Part shown: positions 5,855-13,021 of the stretch, in pieces
Layout: every line of letters starts with the position of its first letter
Numbering within the stretch: the first letter of the stretch is position 1
Assembly: GCF_051846915.1 (NCBI RefSeq)
Contig: NZ_JBPYCR010000053.1
Location: 1-13,955 of the forward strand
DNA length: 13,955 nt
Origin: JBPYCR01 sp051846915
GTDB lineage: Bacteria > Bacillota > Bacilli > Bacillales > Amphibacillaceae
Direction: 5' to 3'
Notes under the pieces: generated by a model
Database searches by the model: none
Seen by the model: the letters and a program-made list of their open reading frames with translations, nothing else
What the model was told of the DNA's origin: nothing
Program-made: the position numbers and the translations under genes

Positions 5855-7222
5855 ATGCAAAAAGAAGTTCTTGCTTATTTGAAAACGAATCGCGACAAGT
5901 TGCTGAATCGGCTAAATGAGTTCTTATCTATTCCAAGCATTAGTACAGATTCATCTTATAAAGGGCACGTACAGAACGCGGCCAATTTTGTAGAAAGCTA
6001 CTTAACGGAGATTGGTTTTGAAGAAATAGAGCAAATCCAGACGAGTGGTCATCCGCTTGTTTACGCCTCGTATAATCAAGCAGGTCCAGACGCTCCAACG
6101 GTGTTGTTTTATGGACATTATGATGTACAGCCGGTCGATCCACTTGATCAATGGAAAAGTGATCCATTTCAGCCGGAAATACGTGGTGATCGATTATATG
6201 CTCGTGGTGCTAGCGATGATAAAGGTCAAGTTTTCATGCATTTAGCTGTTTTCGAAGCATATATGGAGACGATGGGCAAGCTTCCGCTGAACGTAAAGGT
6301 ATGTATTGAAGGGGAAGAAGAAATTGGCAGTGAAAATTTGTATCAGCTACTGGAAACAAGGAAAAAACAGTTCCAAGCTGATTTTGCAGTTATTTCCGAT
6401 TCAGGAATGATCGATACGAACCAGCCGACTATTTTATATGGGCTGAAAGGGTTCACCGGTATTGAAGTAACTGTAAACGGACCTAGTCATGACTTGCACT
6501 CTGGTTTATATGGTGGGGCAGTTCGGAATCCGGCAATGGCACTCGCCCATATTCTCACCTCTATGAAAGATGAAGATGAAGTTATAACAGTGGAAGGTTT
6601 TTATAGTGATGCGATACCTCTCTCAAAAGAGGAACGGGAATTAATCGCTCAAGTCCAAGGAGAAAATTATTCTGCTACAACCGGAATTAGTGAGCCAGTA
6701 AGTGAAAAGGGATATACAGCGAAGGAGCATACTATGGCGCGACCGACATTGGAGGTAAATGGGTTTTATGGTGGATACCAAGGTGAAGGGACAAAAACGA
6801 TAATCCCAGCATCTGCTACGGCCAAAATTACGTGTCGTCTCGTTCCTGACCAGAAACCGGAACAGATTCAACGCCTACTGGAAGACCATATTAAAAAGGT
6901 AGCGCCTACAGGAGTTTCCGTTGAAGTTAAAAAGGAGAAATTATCTGCAAAGGCGTATAAAGTGGAACCAAATCACCCACTAATTAAAAAAGCTGCTACA
7001 AGTTATTCTAAAGCATTTGGAAAAGAAACCGCCTTTGTGCGTATGGGTGGGTCCATTCCTGTTGTAGAATGGATTGATGAGATTTATAATATACCCATTG
7101 TGCTTCTTGGATTTGGTACACCGGATGATCGATTGCACAGTCCAAATGAAAGTTTTCCGTTGGATAGTTTTGACAAAGGAATGGAAACCCTAGTTTATTA
7201 TTGGAATGAAGTTGTGAAATGA
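5855..7222 (+). CDS. M20-family dipeptidase (CNDP-like metallopeptidase)
   Basis: A 455-residue cytoplasmic two-zinc dipeptidase of the M20 family, in the long carnosinase-like clade (COG0624). Metal and catalytic residues: His88 with Asp90 (FYGHYDVQP), bridging Asp121 (GASDDKGQ), Glu155/Glu156 (EGEEEIGS: base and ligand), Asp182 (ISDSG) and His428 (DRLHSPNE). The dimerisation or lid domain lies at about 195-370, with GPSHDLHSGLYGG and NGFYGGYQGEG. It hydrolyses short peptides, probably to recycle amino acids; the exact peptide is not predictable. AAGGAGG lies 7 bases before the ATG. Terminators on both sides make it monocistronic. It is full length with all active-site residues, and only distantly similar to the M20 enzyme at 8581. 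Confidence 0.92.
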   Translation: MQKEVLAYLKTNRDKLLNRLNEFLSIPSISTDSSYKGHVQNAANFVESYLTEIGFEEIEQIQTSGHPLVYASYNQAGPDAPTVLFYGHYDVQPVDPLDQWKSDPFQPEIRGDRLYARGASDDKGQVFMHLAVFEAYMETMGKLPLNVKVCIEGEEEIGSENLYQLLETRKKQFQADFAVISDSGMIDTNQPTILYGLKGFTGIEVTVNGPSHDLHSGLYGGAVRNPAMALAHILTSMKDEDEVITVEGFYSDAIPLSKEERELIAQVQGENYSATTGISEPVSEKGYTAKEHTMARPTLEVNGFYGGYQGEGTKTIIPASATAKITCRLVPDQKPEQIQRLLEDHIKKVAPTGVSVEVKKEKLSAKAYKVEPNHPLIKKAATSYSKAFGKETAFVRMGGSIPVVEWIDEIYNIPIVLLGFGTPDDRLHSPNESFPLDSFDKGMETLVYYWNEVVK

Positions 7223-7229
7223 GAAAAAA

Positions 7230-7256
7230 GACTTTGCTGATTAGCGAAGTCATTTT
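7230..7256. terminator. Bidirectional terminator between the M20 dipeptidase and dehydrogenase genes
   Basis: GACTTTGC (7230-7237) pairs with GCGAAGTC (7244-7251), with one T-G pair, around the loop TGATTA. The plus strand continues ATTTTT and the minus strand continues with six T, so the hairpin can end both convergent genes. Confidence 0.85.
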
Positions 7257-7269
7257 TCGCTTTTAGTTT

Positions 7270-8247
7270 TTATATATTTTTACAAACTTCCGGATTAATG
7301 ATGTTAGGCGGACAGTAACCAAGCAACCCTGTTTCCAAATTTTTAGCTGCAAGTGAAGACATCGCCAATTCATTTTCTGTAGTAGCGGTGCCGATATGAG
7401 GCAACGTTACTACATTTTTTAATTTCAGCAATGGGTTGTCTGCTGCGACCGGTTCTTGATCGAACACATCAAGACCAGCTGCAGCAATATCCTCGTTTTT
7501 AAGAGCATTGTAAAGTGCTAGTTCGTCCACATTCTTTCCTCGTGATGCGTTAATAAAGATGGCGGATCGCTTCATACGTTTAAATTCATTTTCACCGATC
7601 ATTCTTTTCATATCTCTTGTAAAAGGTATCATAAGGCAAACGAAATCGGACTCTTCCAGCAGTGTATCCAATTGACAATATATTGCATTGTATCGCTGCT
7701 CCACTTGTTCTTTTCGTGAACGGTTATGATAAAGAACAGTCATATCAAATCCGAGGTGGCATCTTTTTGCAATTGCTTCTCCGATTCTTCCCATACCAAT
7801 AATGCCGATTGTTTTATGATGAACATCGGTACCGAAATGATTGAGCTGTAAATACTCTTTCCATTCCCCGTTTTTTACAAATGTATCGAGTTCAGAAATA
7901 CGCCGTGCAGTTGCCAGCATGATTCCACAAACCGCATCAGCTACTGTGTTCGTTGATACATCGGGTGTATTAGTTGCCATAATATTTCTCTCTGTTAATG
8001 CGTCAATGTCCAGGTTATCATAACCTACAGATACATTGGAAACAATTTTTAAATTGGGTGCAAGTTGTAGCAATTCTTCCGTCACCTCAAGCTGTAAGCC
8101 GATAATACCAACTGTTTCCTGTAATGTTTCAATAAAAAAAGGATCATCGATATGCTCATATTTTTCAAAATAGATCACATCGAATTTTTCCTGTAATTGT
8201 TCCCTTATCGACTTGGACACTCTTGTATAAGCAATTATTTTTTCCAA
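7270..8247 (-). CDS. D-2-hydroxyacid dehydrogenase (GhrB/GyaR-like glyoxylate or 2-keto acid reductase)
   Basis: A 325-residue NAD(P)H-dependent reductase of 2-keto acids to D-2-hydroxy acids, cytoplasmic. Numbering from the upstream GTG at 8256 (328 residues): the Rossmann motif GIIGMGRIGEAIA is at 151-163, catalytic Arg239 is in NASRG, Glu268 in DVFDQEP and His287 in LPHIGTAT. The sequence HNRSRK after the second Rossmann strand (177-182) suggests NADPH rather than NADH. Substrate candidates are glyoxylate, hydroxypyruvate or 2-ketogluconate. Start choice: AAAGGAG overlaps the GTG at 8256, so the GTG is too close. The TTG at 8247, 8 bases after GGAG, is better placed. The gene is divergent from the M20-TRAP operon and may share its control region, but no pathway link is proven. 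Confidence 0.88.
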   Translation of the reverse strand: MEKIIAYTRVSKSIREQLQEKFDVIYFEKYEHIDDPFFIETLQETVGIIGLQLEVTEELLQLAPNLKIVSNVSVGYDNLDIDALTERNIMATNTPDVSTNTVADAVCGIMLATARRISELDTFVKNGEWKEYLQLNHFGTDVHHKTIGIIGMGRIGEAIAKRCHLGFDMTVLYHNRSRKEQVEQRYNAIYCQLDTLLEESDFVCLMIPFTRDMKRMIGENEFKRMKRSAIFINASRGKNVDELALYNALKNEDIAAAGLDVFDQEPVAADNPLLKLKNVVTLPHIGTATTENELAMSSLAAKNLETGLLGYCPPNIINPEVCKNI

Positions 8248-8369
8248 TAGTTGCACTCCTTTCTATCGACCTTTTAGTATATTGCCCATTATAAAACGAC
8301 ACCAAACCATTTATTTGGCAGTGGATTTCTTAATTTATAATTCCTAAAATTACCATTTCATCAGAGTGA

Positions 8370-8398
8370 TTGACTTTTACAAAGTCATAATATAAGAT
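8370..8398 (+). promoter_or_regulatory. Possible sigma-A promoter of the M20-TRAP-GntR operon
   Basis: TTGACT (8370-8375), then 17 bases, then TAAGAT (8393-8398); TATAAG at 8391 with a 15-base spacer is an alternative. The -35 overlaps the inverted repeat GACTTT-TAC-AAAGTC (8372-8386), a possible operator. The -35 is good and the -10 moderate. Confidence 0.5.
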
Positions 8399-8414
8399 AA
8401 ACATACTTAACTTA

Positions 8415-8428
8415 GAATGTCGACATTC
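8415..8428. promoter_or_regulatory. Palindrome GAATGTCGACATTC, candidate GntR operator
   Basis: A perfect 14-base palindrome about 10 bases beyond the predicted start point of the operon promoter, a typical repressor position. The core TGTCGACA has the GT...AC symmetry seen in operators of FadR-type GntR proteins, and such a regulator is encoded at the end of this operon. Confidence 0.45.
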
Positions 8429-8580
8429 AACCTTTGGAGCTATGGAGATCGACAAAATACTACTCGATCATACACAATATAAGCTCAAATAATAGTATGA
8501 TCCATAGGAGGTTTGACGTACATATAAGATTTATTCACGTTTAATTTGAGTATTTGTATAGCTGGAAGGAGAGGCTGTAT

Positions 8581-9861
8581 ATGGATTTACATCAAAAAGT
8601 TAAGGGGAAAATTGCTGAAAGACGCGATGAATACACTGAATTCTTACAACAAATTGTAAAAGAACCGACTACAACAGGCAATGAATTGAAAGCTCAAACG
8701 TTCATGGCCGAACGTTTAAAAGGAAATGGTTTGGATGTCGATGAATGGATACCAAATTACGATGAACTTGTTAAAAGCAAGTTTTTTAATCCAATTCGGG
8801 ACAACTATGAAGGAAGCCCAAATGTTGTCGGTGTATTGAAAGGTGCCAGTAACAAGGGGCGCTCAGTCATTTTGAACGGGCATATTGATGTTGTGCCTGC
8901 AGGGGACGAATCAAAATGGAAGCATCATCCGTATTCAGGAGACATTGTTGACGGTAAACTATATGGTCGTGGTACGACAGATATGAAAGGCGGCAATGTT
9001 TCTACACTTATCGCGCTAGAGACAATCATTGCACTTGGTATTAAACTCAAAGGTGATGTAATCTATGAAAGCGTTATCGAGGAGGAGACCGGCGGGGCAG
9101 GCACTTTGGCAGCCATTCAAAGAGGGTATAAAGCAGATGTTGCGATTTTACCGGAGCCCAGTGAAATGCGGATTTTCCCCCAACAGCAAGGCTCTCTCTG
9201 GTTTGAAGTGGATGTAACTGGTGAATCGGCGCATGGCGGGACAAGATATGAAGGAGTCAGTGCGCTGGAAAAAGGGTGGATTGTATTCGACGAGATTATG
9301 AAATTAGAAGAAAAAAGAAATGCTCCGTTGAGAAAAGATCCGCTTTATAAAGATAACCCGATTCCAATCCCAATTAATATTGGACAATTTAACGGCGGTA
9401 TTTTTCCGTCATCGGTAGCTGAAAAGGCGAAAATCCAGGGTCGCTATGGTGTTGCCCCGGGAGAAACAATTGATGAAGCGAAAGAGGAATTTGTCGCCAT
9501 GCTGGAGAACTTGAAAACAATTGATGATTGGTTTGAAAAATATCCGGCAACTGTTAAATGGGGAGGGATTCATCTTCCGCCCGGTGGGGTTGAAATGGAT
9601 CATCCTATGTTAAAAATACTGCAAGAAAAATTTGTCGAAGTAGAAAATGAAGAAGCTGTGCTGGCTGGATCTACCTGGGGAACAGATGGAGGTCTTCTAA
9701 CGCAAGCCGGTGGGATCCCCTCGATCGTATTTGGCCCTGGTACAACAAGTATGGCTCACTTTACAGACGAATATGTTGAGCTAGATAAGTTATTTAGAAC
9801 TGCAGAAATTATAGCATTGGCGATTATTGAATGGTGTGAAATTCATTCTATTAAGGAATAA
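8581..9861 (+). CDS. M20-family amidohydrolase/deacylase (YlmB/ArgE/DapE-like)
   Basis: A 426-residue two-zinc amidohydrolase removing an acyl (formyl, acetyl or succinyl) group from an amine. Ligands and catalytic residues: His101 and Asp103 (NGHIDVVP), bridging Asp134 (GTTDMKGG), Glu168/Glu169 (EEETGG), Glu192 (LPEPSE) and His393 (SMAHFTDEY). The lid domain (about 200-310) contains SAHGGTRYEG and PIPINIG. Length and motifs (GTLAAIQRGYKAD, WGTDGGLLTQAGGIP) are closest to what I recall of B. subtilis YlmB, an N-formyl-aminopyrimidine deformylase, rather than ArgE. No thiamine genes are nearby, so the substrate may differ. AAGGAGAGG is 8 bases before the ATG. A TTG at 8554 also opens the frame, but this ribosome binding site lies inside that extension. 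First gene of the operon; 48 bases separate it from the TRAP binding protein, whose cargo it probably processes. Confidence 0.85.
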   Translation: MDLHQKVKGKIAERRDEYTEFLQQIVKEPTTTGNELKAQTFMAERLKGNGLDVDEWIPNYDELVKSKFFNPIRDNYEGSPNVVGVLKGASNKGRSVILNGHIDVVPAGDESKWKHHPYSGDIVDGKLYGRGTTDMKGGNVSTLIALETIIALGIKLKGDVIYESVIEEETGGAGTLAAIQRGYKADVAILPEPSEMRIFPQQQGSLWFEVDVTGESAHGGTRYEGVSALEKGWIVFDEIMKLEEKRNAPLRKDPLYKDNPIPIPINIGQFNGGIFPSSVAEKAKIQGRYGVAPGETIDEAKEEFVAMLENLKTIDDWFEKYPATVKWGGIHLPPGGVEMDHPMLKILQEKFVEVENEEAVLAGSTWGTDGGLLTQAGGIPSIVFGPGTTSMAHFTDEYVELDKLFRTAEIIALAIIEWCEIHSIKE

Positions 9862-9880
9862 ATATTATACGTATAATATT
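9861..9880. promoter_or_regulatory. Perfect 20-base palindrome between the M20 and TRAP binding-protein genes
   Basis: AATATTATACGTATAATATT reads the same on both strands and begins in the last base of the M20 stop codon. It has no loop, so a dimeric protein site is more likely than an RNA hairpin. It sits 29 bases before the binding-protein start and is a candidate internal operator for the GntR regulator of this operon. Confidence 0.45.
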
Positions 9881-9909
9881 TAATCAATAAATTAAAAGGG
9901 GAGAAAAAA

Positions 9910-10956
9910 TTGAGAAAATTTTTGTTAATGATTAGTATTGTCTTTATGATGATGATTGTTGCGGCGTGTTCGTCCAATAATGATTCCGATTCGGAAGGTG
10001 AAGGAGCAAATGATAATTCTGGATCATCAGATTCAGGTGAAGAATATACAATGGGTGTAACGTATACAACGCCTGAAACTGGCTCTACGCATATGGGAAT
10101 GGAAAAATTCAAAGAATTGGTTGAAGAAAATTCAGATGGACAAATTACAGTCGAACTATATCCAAGTGGTCAATTGTATGCATCAGAGCGCGAGGCTATT
10201 GAAGCTGCACAAGCAGGGAATATAGAAATGACTGTAACAGCATCTGCTCCTGTGGCTGGTTTTGACAAACGGTTTATGGCACTTGACTTGCCATTTATTT
10301 TCCCGGATCATGAGACAGCATATGAAGCGTTGGATGGCGAGCTCGGGCAAAAGTTACTTGACGGTTTGCCGGAGATAGGTTTAGTCGGTCTCGCTTATGG
10401 AGAAACAGGCATGCGTCAATTCTCAAATAGTGAGCGGCCAATCGAATCACCAGAAGATATGGAAGGTTTAAAGATTCGTGTAATGGAAAATGAAGTTCAT
10501 ATTGATACATTGAGCGCTTACGGTGCAGATGCTTCTCCGTTTGCATTTGGAGAATTATACAGTGCATTACAACAAAACATTTATGATGGTATGGAAAACC
10601 CGCTTAACTTAATTGATCAAATGAAGTTTTACGAAGTACAGGATTATTTAACGATTTCCAATCATGCCTATACGGCAACTGTTGGCTTTATGAATGCAGA
10701 TTTCCACGATAGTTTACCGGAAGATCTGCAGAAAGTACTAAAGGATTCCGCTGTTGAAGCGATGGATTATCAAAGAGGAGTCGCGAGACAGCAGGATGAG
10801 GAAGGCTTGGAAGTTATTAAAGAAAATATGGAAATAAATGAGCTTTCACAAGAACAGAAACAAAAATTTATTGATGCCGCTGATGAAATATTCAAGAAGT
10901 ATGAAGATGATATTGGAACGGAGCTAATGGAGTTGGCACGTTCATACAGTGAGTAA
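9910..10956 (+). CDS. TRAP transporter substrate-binding lipoprotein (DctP family)
   Basis: A 348-residue extracytoplasmic binding protein. The signal peptide (1-19) ends in the lipobox VAAC with lipidated Cys20, as expected for a Gram-positive TRAP system where the binding protein must be tethered. A Ser/Asp/Gly-rich linker (21-44) precedes the DctP domain. Conserved substrate-contact positions are present: Arg169 in TGMRQF, Arg190 in LKIRVMEN (the carboxylate-binding Arg of the family, SiaP Arg147) and Asn230 in DGMENP. The ligand therefore carries a carboxylate; sialate, dicarboxylate or another acid cannot be told apart. The start is TTG, with GGGGAG about 7 bases upstream. Two hairpins follow before the membrane subunits. 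The upstream M20 enzyme suggests an N-acylated acid as ligand, which is inference. Confidence 0.92.
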   Translation: MRKFLLMISIVFMMMIVAACSSNNDSDSEGEGANDNSGSSDSGEEYTMGVTYTTPETGSTHMGMEKFKELVEENSDGQITVELYPSGQLYASEREAIEAAQAGNIEMTVTASAPVAGFDKRFMALDLPFIFPDHETAYEALDGELGQKLLDGLPEIGLVGLAYGETGMRQFSNSERPIESPEDMEGLKIRVMENEVHIDTLSAYGADASPFAFGELYSALQQNIYDGMENPLNLIDQMKFYEVQDYLTISNHAYTATVGFMNADFHDSLPEDLQKVLKDSAVEAMDYQRGVARQQDEEGLEVIKENMEINELSQEQKQKFIDAADEIFKKYEDDIGTELMELARSYSE

Positions 10957-10967
10957 CACGTAAGTTT

Positions 10968-11000
10968 TTCCGTGGGCTTTACTTATTAAAGCCCACGGAA
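10968..11000 (+). promoter_or_regulatory. Strong intercistronic hairpin after the TRAP binding-protein gene
   Basis: TTCCGTGGGCTTTA (10968-10981) pairs perfectly over 14 bases with TAAAGCCCACGGAA (10987-11000) around the loop CTTAT, 12 bases after the stop. No T-run follows it, so it is more likely to stabilise the upstream mRNA or slow polymerase than to be a classic terminator. Confidence 0.7.
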
Positions 11001-11067
11001 CCATCAATATGCTGCATGATAAGAATATATGTTGGACAGACTGTTTAGCATTATGATTTGTGACAGA

Positions 11068-11108
11068 AGGTTTGATTGGAATTTGTTCATCAAACCTATT
11101 TTCTATTT
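11068..11108 (+). terminator. Second hairpin in the TRAP gap, probable partial terminator
   Basis: AGGTTTGAT (11068-11076) pairs with ATCAAACCT (11089-11097), with an inner GAA/TTC pair-up. The T-rich ATTTTCTATTT follows. As the membrane-subunit genes lie downstream and no strong new promoter is seen, it probably acts as a leaky attenuator that lowers their expression relative to the binding protein. Confidence 0.6.
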
Positions 11109-11195
11109 AATTGAAAGGTTAGTTTTACGGTGACATATAGTAATGATCGGACGAATCTAAGCTTTCTTAAAAAATAAATGAGGAGCACGAATTGT

Positions 11196-11696
11196 ATGAA
11201 CTTTAAAATAATACTGGATAAAAGGATTGAAGAGTTCATTATCGTTATAACGATGGCTGTTATGGTCTTATTAATGTTTGTTCAATCCTCTTCTCGTTAT
11301 TTGCTTGGAAACTCTTTAAGCTGGGGGTCGGAACTTGCCCAATACCTGCATGTTTGGCAAATATGGGTTGGAGCGAGCCTTGCTGTACGTATGCAATCCC
11401 ATATTCGTGTTGATGTCTTCATCAAATTATTCCCACCAAAAGTGCAACGCTTTTTAAATTTGATCGCATTACTATGTTGGTTTGTTTTTGCGGCATTTCT
11501 TGCATTTGAAGGAAGTAAATATGTTGCCGATGTATTGATCAGCGGGCAAACTAGTCCATCCTTGCATGTTCCAATGTGGATCCCATATCTAGCTATACCA
11601 ATAGGTGGAGCTCTAATGGTTTTACGCTTGATTCAGCAAATGTATTTATTGTTCACCAATGAAAATGGAACGGCGGAAACGGAGGAAGGAAAATGA
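11196..11696 (+). CDS. TRAP transporter small membrane subunit (DctQ family)
   Basis: A 166-residue integral membrane protein with four hydrophobic segments at about 16-34, 47-66, 88-108 and 126-150, the DctQ topology. The family pattern is visible: SSRYLLGNSLSWGSELAQYLHVWQIWVGASLAVR, then HIRVDVF, and PMWIPYLAIPIG near the last helix. It pairs with the DctM-type subunit to form the sodium-coupled permease. An in-frame ATG at 11178 would add six residues, but AGGAG (11181-11185) lies after it and 10 bases before the ATG at 11196, so the later start is chosen. It overlaps the next gene by 4 bases (ATGA), implying coupled translation. Confidence 0.9.
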   Translation: MNFKIILDKRIEEFIIVITMAVMVLLMFVQSSSRYLLGNSLSWGSELAQYLHVWQIWVGASLAVRMQSHIRVDVFIKLFPPKVQRFLNLIALLCWFVFAAFLAFEGSKYVADVLISGQTSPSLHVPMWIPYLAIPIGGALMVLRLIQQMYLLFTNENGTAETEEGK

Positions 11697-12976
11697 CAGT
11701 AGGCCTATTATTTGGAGTGTTTTTTGTACTTATGTTGCTCGGAGTACCAATTGCATTGTCACTTGGTTTATCCTCGCTAGTGACAATGGTTTTCGCTACA
11801 AATTCATCACCGAATGTAATTATCCAAAAAGCTTTTACTTCGCTGGACAGCTTTCCTCTAATGGCTATTCCATTTTTTATTCTGGCCGGAGTGTTGATGA
11901 GTAGCGGTGGTATTTCAAAAAGACTATTGGACTTGGCCAGTGTATTAATCGGATTCATTACTGGCGGATTGGCTATGGTGACTATTTTGGCCAGTATGTT
12001 TTTTGCTGCGATATCCGGCTCCGGACCTGCAACAGTTGCTGCGATAGGATCTTTCATGATCCCTTCTATGAGAGCCCGTAATTATAGTGGCGGGTTTGCT
12101 GCAGCGATTACTGCTTCTGCAGGATCTATTGGTGTTTTGATACCTCCAAGTATTCCGCTTGTTATGTACGGTGTTGTCGGAACAGTTTCCATCGGATCGA
12201 TGTTTCTCGCTGGGATATTACCCGGAATTATTTTGGGCCTATGTTTAATGATCGTTTCTTTTGTGATCGCAAAGAAAAATAAATATGTGGGGACTGGCGA
12301 GACTCCTTCTTTTAAAGATGTGTTGAAAGCATTCAATGAAGCAAAGCTTGCTTTGTTAATACCCGTCATCATTTTAGGTGGTATTTATGCCGGAATATTT
12401 TCACCAACTGAATCAGCAGCAGTAGCAGCTGTATATGCATTAATTGTAGGTGTATTTGTATACAAGGAGCTTAGTTGGAAAGATGTGTATGATACTTTTT
12501 CCTCTGCAGCCCTAACGAATGCAGCAACAGTTATTATTATCGGATTTTCCATTTCATTTGCCTATTTAATGACAAGAGAAAGAATTCCTGTTATTATTGC
12601 TGATTTTATCGTTGGCATTACTGATAGTCCAATTCTTATCCTTTTAATTATTAATGTATTTCTTTTAATTGTAGGGATGTTCATTGATACGATATCAGCG
12701 ATTGTTATTTTAACGCCGATTCTATTACCGGTCGTAACGGATATTGGCATGGATCCGGTTCATTTCGGGGTTATTCTAATTATGAACTTGGCAATTGGCT
12801 TTGTAACACCGCCGCTTGGTGTTAATTTATTTGTAGCAACGTCGGTGGGTAAAGTTTCATTTGAGTCCATTGTAAAAGCAATGGTACCGATCTTGATTAC
12901 GATGATCATTTCCTTATTAATCGTTACTTATTTTCCGCCGTTATCAACGTGGATTCCAAACAAGCTTACACCATAA
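11693..12976 (+). CDS. TRAP transporter large membrane subunit (DctM family)
   Basis: A 427-residue very hydrophobic protein with about 11-12 membrane segments, the transport channel of the TRAP system. Family signatures are present: FFVLMLLGVPIALSLG at the start, PLMAIPFFILAGVLMSSGGI at about 55-74, FFAAISGSGPATVAAIGSFMIP at about 103-124, GSIGVLIPPSIPLVMYG at about 143-159, and FVTPPLGVNLFVATSVG near the end. The ATG overlaps the DctQ-type stop codon, with GGAGGAAGGA just upstream. Length is normal and the frame intact. The only features before the regulator gene 45 bases downstream are AT-rich, so the two are co-transcribed. Confidence 0.93.
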   Translation: MTVGLLFGVFFVLMLLGVPIALSLGLSSLVTMVFATNSSPNVIIQKAFTSLDSFPLMAIPFFILAGVLMSSGGISKRLLDLASVLIGFITGGLAMVTILASMFFAAISGSGPATVAAIGSFMIPSMRARNYSGGFAAAITASAGSIGVLIPPSIPLVMYGVVGTVSIGSMFLAGILPGIILGLCLMIVSFVIAKKNKYVGTGETPSFKDVLKAFNEAKLALLIPVIILGGIYAGIFSPTESAAVAAVYALIVGVFVYKELSWKDVYDTFSSAALTNAATVIIIGFSISFAYLMTRERIPVIIADFIVGITDSPILILLIINVFLLIVGMFIDTISAIVILTPILLPVVTDIGMDPVHFGVILIMNLAIGFVTPPLGVNLFVATSVGKVSFESIVKAMVPILITMIISLLIVTYFPPLSTWIPNKLTP

Positions 12977-13021
12977 TAAAGTAATAAAATATTATTATTG
13001 AATCATTGGAGGTTCTAACGC

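Larger units (their letters stand above)
8248..8580. other. Divergent control region between the dehydrogenase and the M20-TRAP operon
   Basis: About 330 bases without a gene. It holds the dehydrogenase ribosome binding site, a possible sigma-A promoter with an inverted repeat over its -35, a perfect 14-base palindrome just downstream, and a leader of about 150 bases. Within that leader two inverted repeats could nest (GAGCT 8437-8441 with AGCTC 8482-8486; GATCGA 8447-8452 with TCGATC 8464-8469). An AGGAGG near 8506 has no usable reading frame after it. The leader's length is unexplained. Confidence 0.6.

Noticed and set aside
8254..8256. GTG at 8254-8256 as start of the dehydrogenase
   Set aside because: It overlaps the AAAGGAG ribosome binding site; TTG three codons on has proper spacing. 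Not fully excluded.
8500..8535. AGGAGG followed by TTG as a leader peptide start
   Set aside because: The TTG is one base from AGGAGG, and the frame ends after four codons.
8554..8580. TTG at 8554 as start of the second M20 gene
   Set aside because: AAGGAGAGG for the ATG at 8581 lies inside this extension, and the extension has no ribosome binding site of its own.
10968..11000. The 14-bp hairpin as the end of the TRAP operon
   Set aside because: No T-tract follows, and the remaining essential TRAP subunits lie directly downstream.
11178..11195. ATG at 11178 as start of the DctQ-type gene
   Set aside because: Its own ribosome binding site is lacking, while AGGAG just after it is well spaced for the ATG at 11196.
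11653..12372. Two minus-strand reading frames opposite the DctM-type gene
   Set aside because: They mirror the codon bias of a hydrophobic membrane protein; no ribosome binding sites or recognisable domains.
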